The notes below the pieces were generated by a model that worked only from the letters and a program-made list of their open reading frames with translations, was not told the origin of the DNA and searched no databases. A stretch of 64,000 nt of DNA, taken from Rhynchonema sp. JSB1_4 (Eukaryota; Nematoda; Chromadorea; Monhysterida; Xyalidae). Below, one piece after another: positions 1 through 11,792 of this stretch (the first letter of the stretch is position 1; each line of letters begins with the position of its first letter). A program made the position numbers and the translations under genes. The stretch covers positions 21,616 through 85,615 of the forward strand of contig JASAMV010002589.1 of the NCBI GenBank assembly GCA_030248065.1, written 5' to 3'.

Positions 1-189
1 CAGGATTGTCAAATGTGAGTGCACTGTTTTCTTTATTCTTTTGTAGACAGTAGAATGTGTCAGATAAAACAGCGCACTTGGTAGCAGTAGAGGTAAAAAT
101 ATATAATCTATATCTCTCAAGTCCGAGTTTTCACACATCAACGCTTTCAAAAGAGTGTAAAAACGATTCCAGGATCAGCACCTGTTCAG

Positions 190-1991
190 TTCGCGGCAAA
201 GCATATTGTGCTCAATGTCCGCAATTTCCAGAGGCGCGAAAGCCCGTTCTTTCCAGCAACCCAACACGAGACAAGGTTAGATTGACTTATTCGAGCCACT
301 AAAACAAAGCTAGGTACCCTTAATGTTTCACAGGGTTGCCTTCGTGCAAAAGACAGTTCCACTTGTTTTGTCTACGACCGCAGTCGGGCCGCAATGACCC
401 TCGACGAAGCGCTGGAAAATTTCATTGACCCGATCAAACAATTGCAAGGGGAACCGCCGAATCGAATTCTGCCACTGGTCCCGACCGGACAGAAGTTTGG
501 AGAAGAAAGCAGCCAGTTCAAAACGATATCGCTCGATAAACTGCTTGAAGGTTGGTGGTTTCAGCTCTACGACCAGTAAGTGGTCACCACATGAATGTAT
601 ATTAGGGAAAGTCTTTCTCAGCCTACCATATCATATGTAAGTACAGGTCACACCGAAGCCAAGCTTTACCCCTTTGTTGCTTCCAGTTTCCCCACAACAA
701 GCAGCTCCAATCGTTTCCACCCCGACACAACCGTCGACGCCTTGGTTTCTTTGGCCATCAAGGGAGACCACCAGCAGCGCACCCTTACTTGGTGCTCCCC
801 GGTTACCACCTCAAGAGGATCACTTGGATTCGGTAGGTCGCGATTTTATTGAGCAAGATCAAGTGGAACCTTAACAGCATAACCTGCATCCTAATCCACA
901 CAAAGCGTAGCCGTGTGTGTTGCATCGGCACTAAAGTGCGCCCTTCAGCCCCCTTGTGAGATCGGCTAAGACAGTGCTCTTCACATTCCAGCAGATCTAA
1001 CATCCATGGACTTTGTTCAGGTGTCCAAATGTGCCACCGATTCCATGTGTACGGGTTGTGCGAATGCTATACTCAACCGTTTGGTGGCTAACAACTTTGG
1101 GTCAGGCAAAATGGACGAATTGACATCCATCGTGCAATCGGCACGTCTTCGTTCGAGAATACCGCCCGACCTGACCAACACCGCCTCCAATAAATGTCCA
1201 CAACTTGGCAGACAACCACAGGATGATCCAATGCCCTTACTTACCGCCCAAAGGGGTCATATTCGCTTTTGATAAGAGTCGTATTAAAAAGTTGCACGAA
1301 TACTTTTTGTTCTTTAGGTGACAACCAAAAGGACACTAAACCGGTCGACCTGTGTACATTGGGTACCCGAGTCGACAGACTACGTTTCGGAGCTGCAGGT
1401 TTTCGAACAGCCAGAACTAGAACGAAACGGCAGACACAGGACGATAATAGTATGTATATGACTTGTTGTTTTTATGTTAAGATAAAGGTTTTTTTTAACA
1501 CAAACATCAATAATTTTAATTCCTACAGAGATCGGAATGAGCGTTGGTATCAAATGTTCGTACAAGAAAGGCGACCCAGTGTCCGATAACAGCACCTACC
1601 GCGGTCTGTGTAGCACCTGTTGGTCCTACAGATTCCTGCCCACCGGCTATGAACCAAGGATCATTAATGAAATCAGCTGTAATCAGGATGACACTGTGTG
1701 CATTGGAGGTGGGGTTGACAAAAAATGTTGAAATTTGGTGCTGTTATTTTATTCAAGCGTCAGAGAGAAAAAAATTGGCTTCACCACAATAGTTATGTAT
1801 GAAGAGCTGCATTTTCAGGTCACGCCGAGTGTCGGGAGCGTTACGGACACATGAAAGTGCTGAAAAACATCGGAACGGGTCCAGACAACAAAACATATGT
1901 GGAAGAGATGATGCCTATAACCATGTATTGTGAATGTCAAGTACCAGAAACTTCAGTTTTAATGCAGGTCATTACAAAACCGGATGGTTAA
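190..1991 (+). CDS. Secreted cystine-knot protein, IL-17-like, with prodomain
   Basis: Seven phase-compatible exons can be joined: about 190-275, 334-575, 687-832, 992-1255, 1318-1449, 1529-1708 and 1819-1991 (TAA). The 5' end and signal peptide are not resolved. The N-terminal two thirds is a Cys-poor proregion with Ser/Thr-rich stretches. Exon 5 encodes RTRTKRQ, a furin-type dibasic site. The mature part after it has Cys in the order C, C..C, C, C, C, C.C and ends in MYCECQVP. A Trp in the CSTCW motif, then a Y-x-P-R-I-I-N-E stretch before the next Cys, and a terminal C-x-C fit the IL-17 fold best. IL-17 proteins are secreted cytokine-like ligands known in several invertebrate phyla. Alternatives are another cystine-knot growth factor such as a Spaetzle-like protein. 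Exon joining is firm; the family call is moderate. Confidence 0.5.
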
Positions 1992-2510
1992 ATGTCTTGG
2001 GAGAGGTGATAGGTTAGCCATTGTACATCTGTATAATTTTTGAACGGGTCAGATCACCAGAATTGTTATTTTTTAAATTCTAGCGCTTTATCAGCTTTTT
2101 ACCATTTGTGTGCTATAATAAGTAATTATAATAATGACTTCTGTAGATATACACATAAGTTAAAATCCGTGTTTCGATATTCATCACGCTCTCCACATAA
2201 AAAATGAACGGAATTCTGGCACACATTTCTGGCCGAGGACACAAACTCTCCCAGCACATTTCGAACGCTTTTTCCTTGTGAGGAAGAAAAATTGAAGCTT
2301 ACAGCCTTTATTTTGACCAAACAATAAGGACACTGTCTCAATCTCTTGATGAACAAACAGCTTGTTAGTTAAAGTAAACGAAAGATTAGCCAGATACAGG
2401 CATTGCATTGCTATACTCCATTGGTACACAATCTGTATGTACCCTAGCGATAGCGAATCCTCTCGGTAAAAAATCCAATTCAGAAAAAAATCAATAAGTG
2501 TTCGTTGTTC
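1992..2510. other. Intergenic, AT-rich
   Basis: Between the IL-17-like stop and the channel start there is no supported gene. The stretch must hold the 3' UTR of the first gene and the promoter of the channel. I see no clear TATA box or repeat. Confidence 0.5.
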
Positions 2511-4544
2511 ATGAAGTCTGCCATGCGCCGTTGGGCAGAGGCGACGTCAGTGCAAGGAGTAGGTGACATTGTGCACGCACCGATTCCATGCAAAGTCGTG
2601 CTTGGACTGTTCGTCACAACTGGATTATTGATCTCAATCATACAGTCGATTCAAATAATAGACAATTTCATGTCCGAGCCTCACTATGTCACCCAGGTCA
2701 GGTACAGTACCGACGTCGGTGGCGTTCAGTTTCCGTACCTGGTTGTCTGCAACAAAAATGCAATTAACAGAACAAAGGTTATACTTCTCTGAAGATTTGT
2801 GCGTTTTTAATGTTGTCAACCTGCCTATTTGGCGTAGTTCTCCAGGCCCTTGAGTACAACATCTCCGACGACCTCGTGGCAGCAATTTTGTTGAGTTTGG
2901 TGGTCAACTCAAAGCTGGATTTGTGGTCAATAACCATGGACAAGCAATTTCGACCATATCTGGATCAAGTGCAACAAGAATGGGATCGATTCTATTCGGA
3001 TCCCGACAGTCCGCTGCCAAAAGATGTCGCCCAACTGTTTCGACTGTTTGGTCATTCTTGCGAAGACACGTTCCTCAAGTGGGTTTGTGCTAGCTGATGT
3101 TTCATATCCGCATTCTACCCGAACGGAGTGATGTTTCTCCAGGTGCATAATTTCACAAATTTCCCCATTCGATTGTTGCGCTTATGCCGAACCGATTATG
3201 AATGCTGAATATGGACTGTGTTGGGCCGTCAGTGTGCCGGACCCATCTGATCACAATCAAACCTATCATCAAAAGAGTCCAGGTATGGTGAGCCAGAAGT
3301 GAGCGCTTGAGTCCAAACCACCGAAATTCTCTCTTTTTATGCTCGTTCAACGGTGTATTTGTGCAAATGGACCCCGGCGTCGATTATTTTTACGAAGATG
3401 TTGTGATCGGTAATGCAGCAGAAGAAGGACTGGTCATCGCCAATCCGATCCATCCGTTCACACCCAGATATCTGGAGCCGTTTTTCGTCGAATCCGGTTA
3501 ACAAAGGCGCATTGATAAAAAATCATATGCAAGTTGGGCACCAAAGAGCAGAGTCAGTTGTTTCCTGTGTCAGGCTCCCATCTTCGCGTGCAATTGATGT
3601 TAACTGAATTGTACGTGGACACATCGCAATCATCGGTCTTTAAGGCGCCATGCGTTGACCGTGAGCCCCAGCTGGAATTCTCTGAAGGTGACCATAGTGT
3701 TTTCCCAGGATCAAAAACGTTATTAGCAGCATTCATGGTTGTTCTTCACGTTTCAGGCGATTACAACCCGGTTACATGCACGAATGAATGCATTTTGAAA
3801 CATCAGGTGAAATACCTGTCGATTGACGGTTGCATGCCGCCAATGGACTTGAAACATCAGCGGAAACACATGTACGCGTGTAATTTCACCACAGTGTACC
3901 GCGCCCTCAAACGATATATTGACATTGGCCAGCGAGTGTTAGTGAACAATCTTTGAATATTATGCAACATTTAATATGAGAAATTTCTGTGTTCCAGCTC
4001 GCCGCCAGTCGACGTAAGTGAAGACAACCTTCAATGCTACGAATCGTGTCTGCCTGTGTGCGATCGCATTGTCAAAATACTCACCCACACCAGTGCGGTC
4101 TACCGTAGTCCATCGGACAGAAAACGACGCCTGCTCGAGGTGAAAGTGTTTTCAATATCTCAAATACATATATTAAAAATCTCCATTTTAGCGCTTTATG
4201 CATGCCAGCTTCTCGAACGCAACCCCGCCTATGTGGGAGCGTTATATCGAAGGTCACGTGATTGAAGTGAACATGTTCTACGCGGTCACAAACGCGCAAC
4301 GAATTCGATATCACGAGAAACTTCCGATTGAAAACCTGCTGTCGAGCATTGGCGGAATTTTTAGTACGTATCAGAACTACATTTGTGAGACTGTGTTGCC
4401 CTTGTGTCCTTCTCGATTTCAGGCTTCTACCTCGGCATGTCCATAATGTCGCTGGTGCAACTGTTCTACTACGTGATACCGTGTTCGCGTGTTGCACGAG
4501 ATTATCAGGTTACGACTCCATTGAAGTCCGTTCAGAAATTTTGA
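2511..4544 (+). CDS. DEG/ENaC-family sodium channel subunit
   Basis: This is a degenerin/ENaC/ASIC-type channel subunit of the plasma membrane, normally a trimer with two membrane passes and a large Cys-rich ectodomain. The first exon (from ATG 2511) encodes a short cytoplasmic N-terminus with TM1 (GLFVTTGLLISIIQSIQ), followed by QFPYLVVCN, matching the family's F-P-A-V-T-x-C-N region. Later exons give a FDCCAYAEP...EYGLCW stretch like the family's C...F...T..G.C, a Cys-rich domain (NECILKHQ..., ESCLPVCDR), and the diagnostic TM2 region LLSSIGGIF + GFYLGMSIMSLVQLFYY, equivalent to the LLSDIGG-x-x-GL-x-LG-x-S selectivity region. I count about nine exons. Joining of the exon near 3330-3500 is not resolved: no acceptor of the right phase is obvious. 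The last codons after DYQ could be read-through of a donor at 4509. Ligand cannot be predicted. Confidence 0.85.
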
Positions 4545-4977
4545 GAGAATGTCACGTTAGTTACCTAGGCCAGGGCAATAGATGCTTTATTTACCCCTGC
4601 TTGTACTGCACACAATCTTGTACTGTACTGATACAACTGAAAGTTGACAAGTAGTATCCCGCGTAGCTGTCGAGTGAAGATGAAGAGGCTTGGTGATCGA
4701 GCCTCAGTCTTGTCATTGGGTCTGGGCCTCTCAGTCGTCCCGTGTTGGGGTTGATACTTTTAACAACACACGAGGCATAATTATCATTGGAACGGGAATT
4801 ATCGGAATTTGTATTTGCAAATCAAGTACATAAATACTGTAGGGCAGATAAGCTGGCAATGATACACATAAGAAACGTTGCACGCAATGACCAAAACTGA
4901 ACATAATGCAGCTCATTCATTCTAAGATGAAACATGGAATGAAAAAGGGCAGTCTCGGCAAATTTGATTCAATTCGC
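4545..4977. other. Intergenic between convergent genes
   Basis: No gene is seen. The channel (plus) and sarcosine dehydrogenase (minus) end tail to tail about 430 bp apart, so both 3' UTRs fall here. Confidence 0.5.
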
Positions 4978-7900
4978 CTAGTCGTATATTCCCTGCAAAC
5001 GTTTGTGTTTGGGATCGAAAGGTGAACCGGCATAGATTTTGGCTTTGTGGCGATTTCCGAAGCGTTCCAGCTCGTACGAACCAGATCTTCAAAGAGAACA
5101 GACGTAAAAGATGACGGATGTTGCAACCGATTTTGTTGATTTAACGATCAACAAACAAACCTAATCCAATCCAACGTGATCCGTTTCTTATCCGGTCGAC
5201 TTATATAGCCGAATCCAATGGGCTTCTTCAGAGTGTACGCATATTCGCCACGTCGGATGTAGCCCACTGGCGTGCCATCACGGAAGATCGTCTCGAGACC
5301 GTGCAGTGCCACTTGGCTGAATGGCCAATTTTTCACATTCCTCTTTTTCTTTTCCAAGATCTTTCAGCATAAATTTCTGTTATCTACTCACTCATCCAGA
5401 GTCAAGCAGACAATTCGAGTTCGATTTCCCTCTTGTTTCTGTTTCTCCACTGCTTGACGTCCGAGAAAGTCCACGTTGCTGTCAAGTTTGCATGTGAAGC
5501 CCAACGCGGCCTCCAGTGGTGTGTCAGATAGTCTGGAATTGACAAAAATTGAACCTGAACGGTTCGGAACTTTGAAACCTTTGAAATGAAATTTTGAAAT
5601 TAGGAGTGTGAAAAAGTCTTCACCTCAAATCGCTATCCCAAAATCGAAATCCCTTCTCAGCAGCCAACGGCTCCAGCGCTCGATATCCGGCATTCCTGAA
5701 CCCGTACTTTTCTTGTCCCAAATGTTTCACAGCCCGGTACACTGGCACGCAGCTCTCTTTCGGCACCTGTCAACAATTTTGATTACGTCAGATGGTTTAC
5801 ATTTCTTGGGGCAATGCGGGCCATGTCAAAGGTATGATCAAATATTCGGGATAAAGTTTCCGTTAGACCAGTACCCAAATGTTTCATGCGCTCACGTACA
5901 GTACCCGTGCACGAGCCTTGAGCCTAAAATGGAATCCGCAACTGTACGCCTTCCTCCGAGAGTAGAACAGTTTCCATTCACGAATGGGGTACGCACGAAT
6001 TGCCTCTGATGAAGCAAGACATTTTCGAGCCACCCTGTCGCATTCCACCCACATGCAATTCGTATCCCAACTCGCCAACGAATGACAATCGAATCAATCG
6101 ACATCGATGTCCAGCCACATCGGCAATCTGAGTGGTTGCGAACGGGAATGCCTCGTTGCTGAAATCGGTCGATGGCGCGAGCTCGGCGAGCAGCGCGCGA
6201 CTTTTCGGACCCTGAAATTTTGTGTTGCCATTGTCGAACTTGGCCATCGGATCATCAATTAGATCTCGACCGGCCCTATCCGATTGCGAAATTTGATACC
6301 GGTGTATTTTCCCAGAGGACTCAGCCATGGCCAAAATTTTTCGGCACTGCTTCAGCGATGGGTGATTCAGACTATTGAGCCTAAACCTACACCTAATCTC
6401 AGCTCAACGTAATGTCAAGCCCAAACCTGAACGCTAAGTATGCCCATGTCCTCTGTCTTGTCCGTGAGTGTTACATTATAGCCCTTGTGTCTACACGCGT
6501 CCTGTATGTGCACCCAATCGTGGTAGGCCGATCCCCCGCCGGCTGTGATGTAGTATCCCTGGGCACCTCCTGGGAATGAGGGGTCGCATACGGTGGAACC
6601 AGAGCCTGAAACGTGGAGAACTTTAAATTTTAGTAAAGATTTTTCAAATTCATTATTTTGAAAACAATGAAAGAAAACGAACCCGAAGGAATAATGGTGC
6701 AGGCCAAATCCGCTTCCACGCCTCCATACGCGTTGAGCATGCACGTGTATACCGACGTACCGGGCGGTTTGCGGACGTCGTTGCTGAAAAAATGTAACAT
6801 TTCGCTGTGGGCACGGCAAGGAAAAAAGTCAAACGTGAACAACTACCAACCTGAATATCCAATCGGCCGCGGCAGGGGCATCTGGTCCACTCAGATAGAA
6901 CTTCCCGAAATACGACATGTCGAAAGCGACAACATTCTCTCGACAAGCTTTGCAATCTTCAACCAACACTTCAAATTGGCGGGGAAAATCGAATGTGTAG
7001 TCCATTTCAATGACATCCTCGTAGGGATCCGGTTCCTTTGGGCCCTCAGCGCCGTACCTGAGAGGTTGCAACATTTTTCAGAAAAAATGCCTGGTATTTT
7101 GACAACAACATAATTGCAAAAGAGCACCATTGATAAGCCCTTGGGATGATCTTGCCAGCATCAGGCTTGAACCATCCAGCCCGTTCCCAACCATGTCGTT
7201 CTTGGAATACGCATCCATCAGCAGCCAGTTCACCGTGGAATGGGGTCAGCTTCTGATTGCGACCAGCCAATGGCTCGTCGTACGGATACACCTGTGTGCG
7301 CGAAGACTTCATTCATGTAGGTGCCAGGTTGTTCAGATCTTGATATAGGTGCTTGATCGAGTTTTGCAAAAAGAAAAATAGATGGATTACACTCCTGTTA
7401 TCATGCCCATCGGTGTGGTACGCTGACTGACAGCAAGCACAGACGGCGCCGGCAGAAGCAAAACTACGCAAAATGTGGCAGAACTGGTCGTTGTGGTTAC
7501 AAGTTCGTCTGTTATCACAGACGGGCGGAGCATCAGGTCATCATCAGTGATGCACAGGACGCACACGCAAATAAGTACGAAAATGACCAGAACCGCACCT
7601 ACCGCTTTGTACATGGTTGCGAATCGTTCGTGTGTGCGCTCCCGGAGCCAAGTTGGATTGCCGATCACAACTTTGGGATTGAATCGTCGTATATCCCATC
7701 CATACAGATGCATCTCCGGCCGACCTCTGAGCACCCATTTCGCCAGCTCACGACCGGCACCACCACCCATCATCATGCCTAAGTCGAAGCCGCATGCGAA
7801 GAAGTAGCCCTGAAATTCATAGTTAGTCCGCTGAAACATTACTTTCAGGCCCTTGAAACAGCCATTTGATTATTTGCAAATGCTTCTTTGAACCAGCTTA

Positions 7901-9967
7901 GGGCCACTCCGAGAGCTGGTGCATCTGCGTCGACAATGACCTGGCAACACTAGAAGCCAAAATACGCTGCACGACCATTATTTTTACATGAGCAACGCAA
8001 GCATCGAAAACCAAAACCAACATCCATGCCGGGCGCATAACCGCAGATTGGCAAATCATCGGCCGTAAATGACAGCGGGCCACATATCTCGGATTTGATG
8101 CCCGTGTTCTCCAGAATGGGCACTCGATTGACGGCCGCGTTGATGATGTGGAAGAAGTTCTTCTCCCAGTCGATTTCGTACAAACCTGAATATCGAAATG
8201 ATTTTTTATTAAGGTCGTTATGGTGAAAACCAAAAAAATGGATTAACTGACTGACCGAAGGAGAAATCATCCGGCAATTCACCCATTTCGCCACAAATCG
8301 TTGGATTCTGTTCGTAACCGCCGACTTGCAGTGATTCGCCCTGAACACAAAAATCAATTAATTGTTTACAAGCTTCCTTTTCTGACAAAAAAAATCATTG
8401 AAAAGCGCTCGTTTTAGCAACAGCACACACAACACCTGAAGTCTCAAATAGAATGCTCCATCATGATCGCGCACGTTTGGCATGTTGCGAATTCCAGGGA
8501 TGGTTTCTGTGACCGCATACGCGTGTCTGAATCACATTGTGGTGAATCACTTTGATCGATAGTGTTGAGGAAGTTATTTAGGTCAACAACTGCATACAAA
8601 CCTGTAGGCCATTGTCGGTGCTTCTAGTCCAACCATAGCTGCCATTTTCGGTCCCCACGCACCTGCGGCATTGATCACCAGAGGGGTTTTGATGTAGCCA
8701 AGTCCCGTGTTCAGGCCAACGACTCTGAAAGTGAGGTATAATGTGTCGATGTTGCAGAGGTTCGTGTTTGCAGTGTTTTCAAGTGCCCGTAATAAAAGTT
8801 GAAACATAGTGACGAAACATCAAAGCAGTCGATTTATAGCAGACATGCCACTCACATCACAACACCAACTTTTTGAATCCTGTGATCTCATCCTTTTTCG
8901 TGTCGACGCCCGTCACCGGACAGCCCTCGATCACGCGGCCCCCATTCATTTTGCCAACCTTCGTCAACGCACTCGTCCATTGTGCTGGGTCGATCAACCC
9001 GTCGGCTGGACTGTACAGTGAGCCGTACACGTCAGACACGTTCATCAGGGGATAGAGTTTCCTGGAAGAGTGCTTGTTCATATTGTTGTGTTTGCAATAA
9101 AAATTCGAAGCGAACCAAAACAATCACAAGCGTAGGTAATTGAACAACGCAAAGAACAAATTCGGCCAACTTTGTCTCGTCAGGTGTGAGCACATGCGAT
9201 TCCACCCCGAATGCCTTGCCAATTGTGTGCAGTCGTTTGTATTCATTCAATCGCTCCTTGTGTGTCGCAATGAACAATCCACCGTTGTTGATCCAACCCG
9301 CATCTTCGCCTTCAGTTTCCTAAGGCGATTTTTTTATTTATAGTATTCATATATCTTTTGTCTTAAGGAAAGAAAAATTTTTTCAATAAGCACCAACTTC
9401 CGGCAGAATTTGACTGATCAGTTTCCTGGTGTACGTGAGTATTTCGATGTCGATGTCGTTCGGGCGCAGGTTCCAGAGCAGACCTGACCATCAGGAATGT
9501 GACAAATAAAAAGCTGAAAAAATACAGTTCCAAAAACAAAATTCCCGTATTTTTCCCCAAAACGCATGATAAATGCGAGCCGTGCAGCTACAGTCTGTTG
9601 TCAAGTCGCTCGTATCGAAACGTTTCCACAGCTGGGTGGTGCACCAGGGCATCGTCAGTGCGTGCACACAAACACTGTCATCACCTGCAGTGTGCCAAGT
9701 GGTTCCCGACGTCAGCTTGTCCCTCTCGAGCAGCACACAATTTTTGACGCCCATTTTCGTCAGATGATAGAATGTGCTGCATCCAATGCTCCCGCCACCA
9801 ACCACCACGCAGTCGGCCGACTCGGGCAGAGTGGACTGATGACGGGCAGACAATGATGGAAGACATCTGTGTGAGGAAAAACACAAAGTCAGTTTTGGCT
9901 AATAGCACTGTCGTCAAATCAAGCAATTATACATGAGCCCCAGATGAGCGCGGGAAATGATATACAT
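4978..9967 (-). CDS. SARDH: Sarcosine dehydrogenase, mitochondrial
   Basis: SARDH oxidises sarcosine (N-methylglycine) to glycine in the mitochondrial matrix, using covalent FAD and folate and passing electrons to ETF. The N-terminal domain has the dinucleotide-binding motif [16 protein letters not shown], then [11 protein letters not shown], whose His is the flavin-attachment residue in this family. Further on come [100 protein letters not shown] and the glycine-cleavage-T-like C-terminus ending [14 protein letters not shown] with TAG at 4978-4980. It differs from DMGDH and PDPR in these signatures. It has well over ten small exons. A short first exon (9967-9933, ATG at 9967) joins in phase to 9866 across a 66-nt intron and supplies a basic, Ser-rich leader, as expected of a mitochondrial presequence; this start is my inference. 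The gene looks full length and intact. Confidence 0.95.
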
Positions 9968-10771
9968 TTGATCTGATGACCTGATTTGATTACAGCTACA
10001 TACAAGCCTCAGCTTTGCTATCGCGCGCGTGCCTTTCAGGGCTCCCTCACATTCATTTGGATTTTATGACGTAATGCTTTGATTGCTGTGTGAGTGAATA
10101 GTGGGATATGTACTACACTATCATTAAGCGACTTCACGACTAGTGGTATTCATGTCGCATTCTGGGACCACCTTCTGGATGCAATTCTGACTGGCTGCTT
10201 TCCCTCCACCAAAGCCAAAGCAGTAACAATTATCAATAAAGAAAACAAGATAGTCCAAAGGCAATAGTTTGTATCATTTGGCATAAGATGCACGAAATTA
10301 ACAGACAACATAAACATTTATCACAATAGAAAAACACCCGGAATAATAATAAAGCCGATAAAAAATAGAAAAGTAAAAAGAAAAATAAAAAATATAAATT
10401 AGTAATAAGCAATCTCTAAAAAAAAAACACCAACTCCCCTTTTTTATAAAACTTATCTATCAACAAAACAAACAACAAACACAAACCAACACAAAAAACC
10501 AAAAAACAAACAACAACAAAAACCCCCTACAAACTGGAAAAGAGCTGTTCATAAGGCACGCTCGCTCGTAAGCGGAGCGCTTAAATATCTGGAAGCTAGA
10601 CGTGCTGGTCGCGGAAACTTTGTCTCTTTGTTGCCCACCATGACAACATTTCCTCGAAACTGAGTCCCTTCGTTCGATGCAACTTTGTATAACCGTTCAG
10701 TTCTAGCTCGTTCGCGAGTGGTGGTGCTTGCGGTTTCATCACGCTTGGAATCAGCCGTCGAGCACCGCTTA
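9968..10771. other. Intergenic with A-rich low-complexity tract
   Basis: This is the upstream region of sarcosine dehydrogenase. From about 10330 to 10530 the plus strand is strongly A-rich with AAAC/AACA simple repeats and almost no G. No gene is supported. Confidence 0.6.
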
Positions 10772-11119
10772 GGGGCGCGGCCACGCAAACACGATTGTGG
10801 GCCACGGGTCAGCAATAATTCTATGTCCAATGACCGCCCCGCGTTTGCATGGTCGCACTTGCGGGTCGCGGTTTGCGGGTCACTGAACATTTATTTAGCT
10901 ACCACACACAAAAATGAACCAATCAGCGCTGTGCTACGGCAGTCTGCGACGTTGGCTGGACGCGGATTGGTTAATTTTTGTGTGTTGCAGCCAAACAAAT
11001 GTTCACGTGACCCGCAAACCGCGACCCGCAAGTGCGGCATGCAAACACGGAGCGGTTGTTGGACATATAGAGCATTTTTCTGACACGCGACCCGCGCCCG
11101 CGTTTGCATGGCCGCGCCC
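10772..11119. mobile_element. Non-autonomous PIF/Harbinger-like MITE (348 bp)
   Basis: The left end GGGGCGCGGCCACGCAAAC and the reverse complement of the right end (GGGCGCGGCCATGCAAACG) match. The whole element folds back: arms around 10843-10890 and 10997-11045 also pair. It is flanked by TTA at 10769-10771 and 11120-11122, the 3-bp TWA duplication typical of PIF/Harbinger. There is no coding capacity. Confidence 0.75.
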
Positions 11120-11171
11120 TTACAACAGCTTGGCGAATTATAATTGCATAATTTTTTTGCTTTTTGGTCTC

Positions 11172-11320
11172 AAAACTTAATCCCGATCCCGGTACTTTTT
11201 TGGGCGGGATCGGGATCGGGATTGTCTTTTTCAAAATGCCGGGATCGGGATCGGGATCAGAAAAAGGGCCCGGGATCCCGGGATCGGGATCGGGATCGGG
11301 ATCCCGTTCGAACACTGCTC
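11172..11320. repeat. GGGATC hexamer array, hAT-like right end
   Basis: Runs of (GGGATC)n appear in blocks separated by short T- or A-rich spacers, first as CCCGATCCC and then as GGGATC. The right edge reads, on the minus strand, CAGTGTTCGAACGGGATCCC, which resembles a hAT terminus. A matching left end is missing; CTCAAAAC and CTCAAAGG flank the block and could be a decayed 8-bp duplication. Confidence 0.5.
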
Positions 11321-11792
11321 AAAGGCAACACAAAGCAAGAATCTTGCTGAGGCATGTTGTTAGGGCTTGTTGGGTATTGCTTTGCTGGCAATTTGATCTG
11401 AAGCGCAATTGATTAAAAGCTTGTTAGTCCCCAAATGAAACTTGTAAAAGAATTAGTCAGGTGGCCCACGTAGAATCGACCTGTTTTTCAAAGGGTGTTG
11501 GTTTTTGTCCGTGTAATTTGAGTTAATCGACCGCAAGTTCATCTGGTCAGGTGGCGTTTGCTTGCGGTCCAATAAACATTATTGCTGTTTTGTTTCATCA
11601 GCTGAACTTAGTTGAGTGGATGGAAACCAAACGCAATGTGTGCCAACACGATGGCGATGAAAAATGCGTGACGTGAGCGCTTCGGCAATCATATTCAAGC
11701 GCACAAAGGTTGTCTGTCAAAATTCAATTGCACACAATGGTTGATATACATATACACGTCAACGTTTAAGTCCCTCAACACACCAGACCAAT

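Noticed and set aside
7475..7807. 110-codon plus-strand frame
   Set aside because: It is the antisense shadow of a sarcosine dehydrogenase exon ([15 protein letters not shown]) and its downstream intron.
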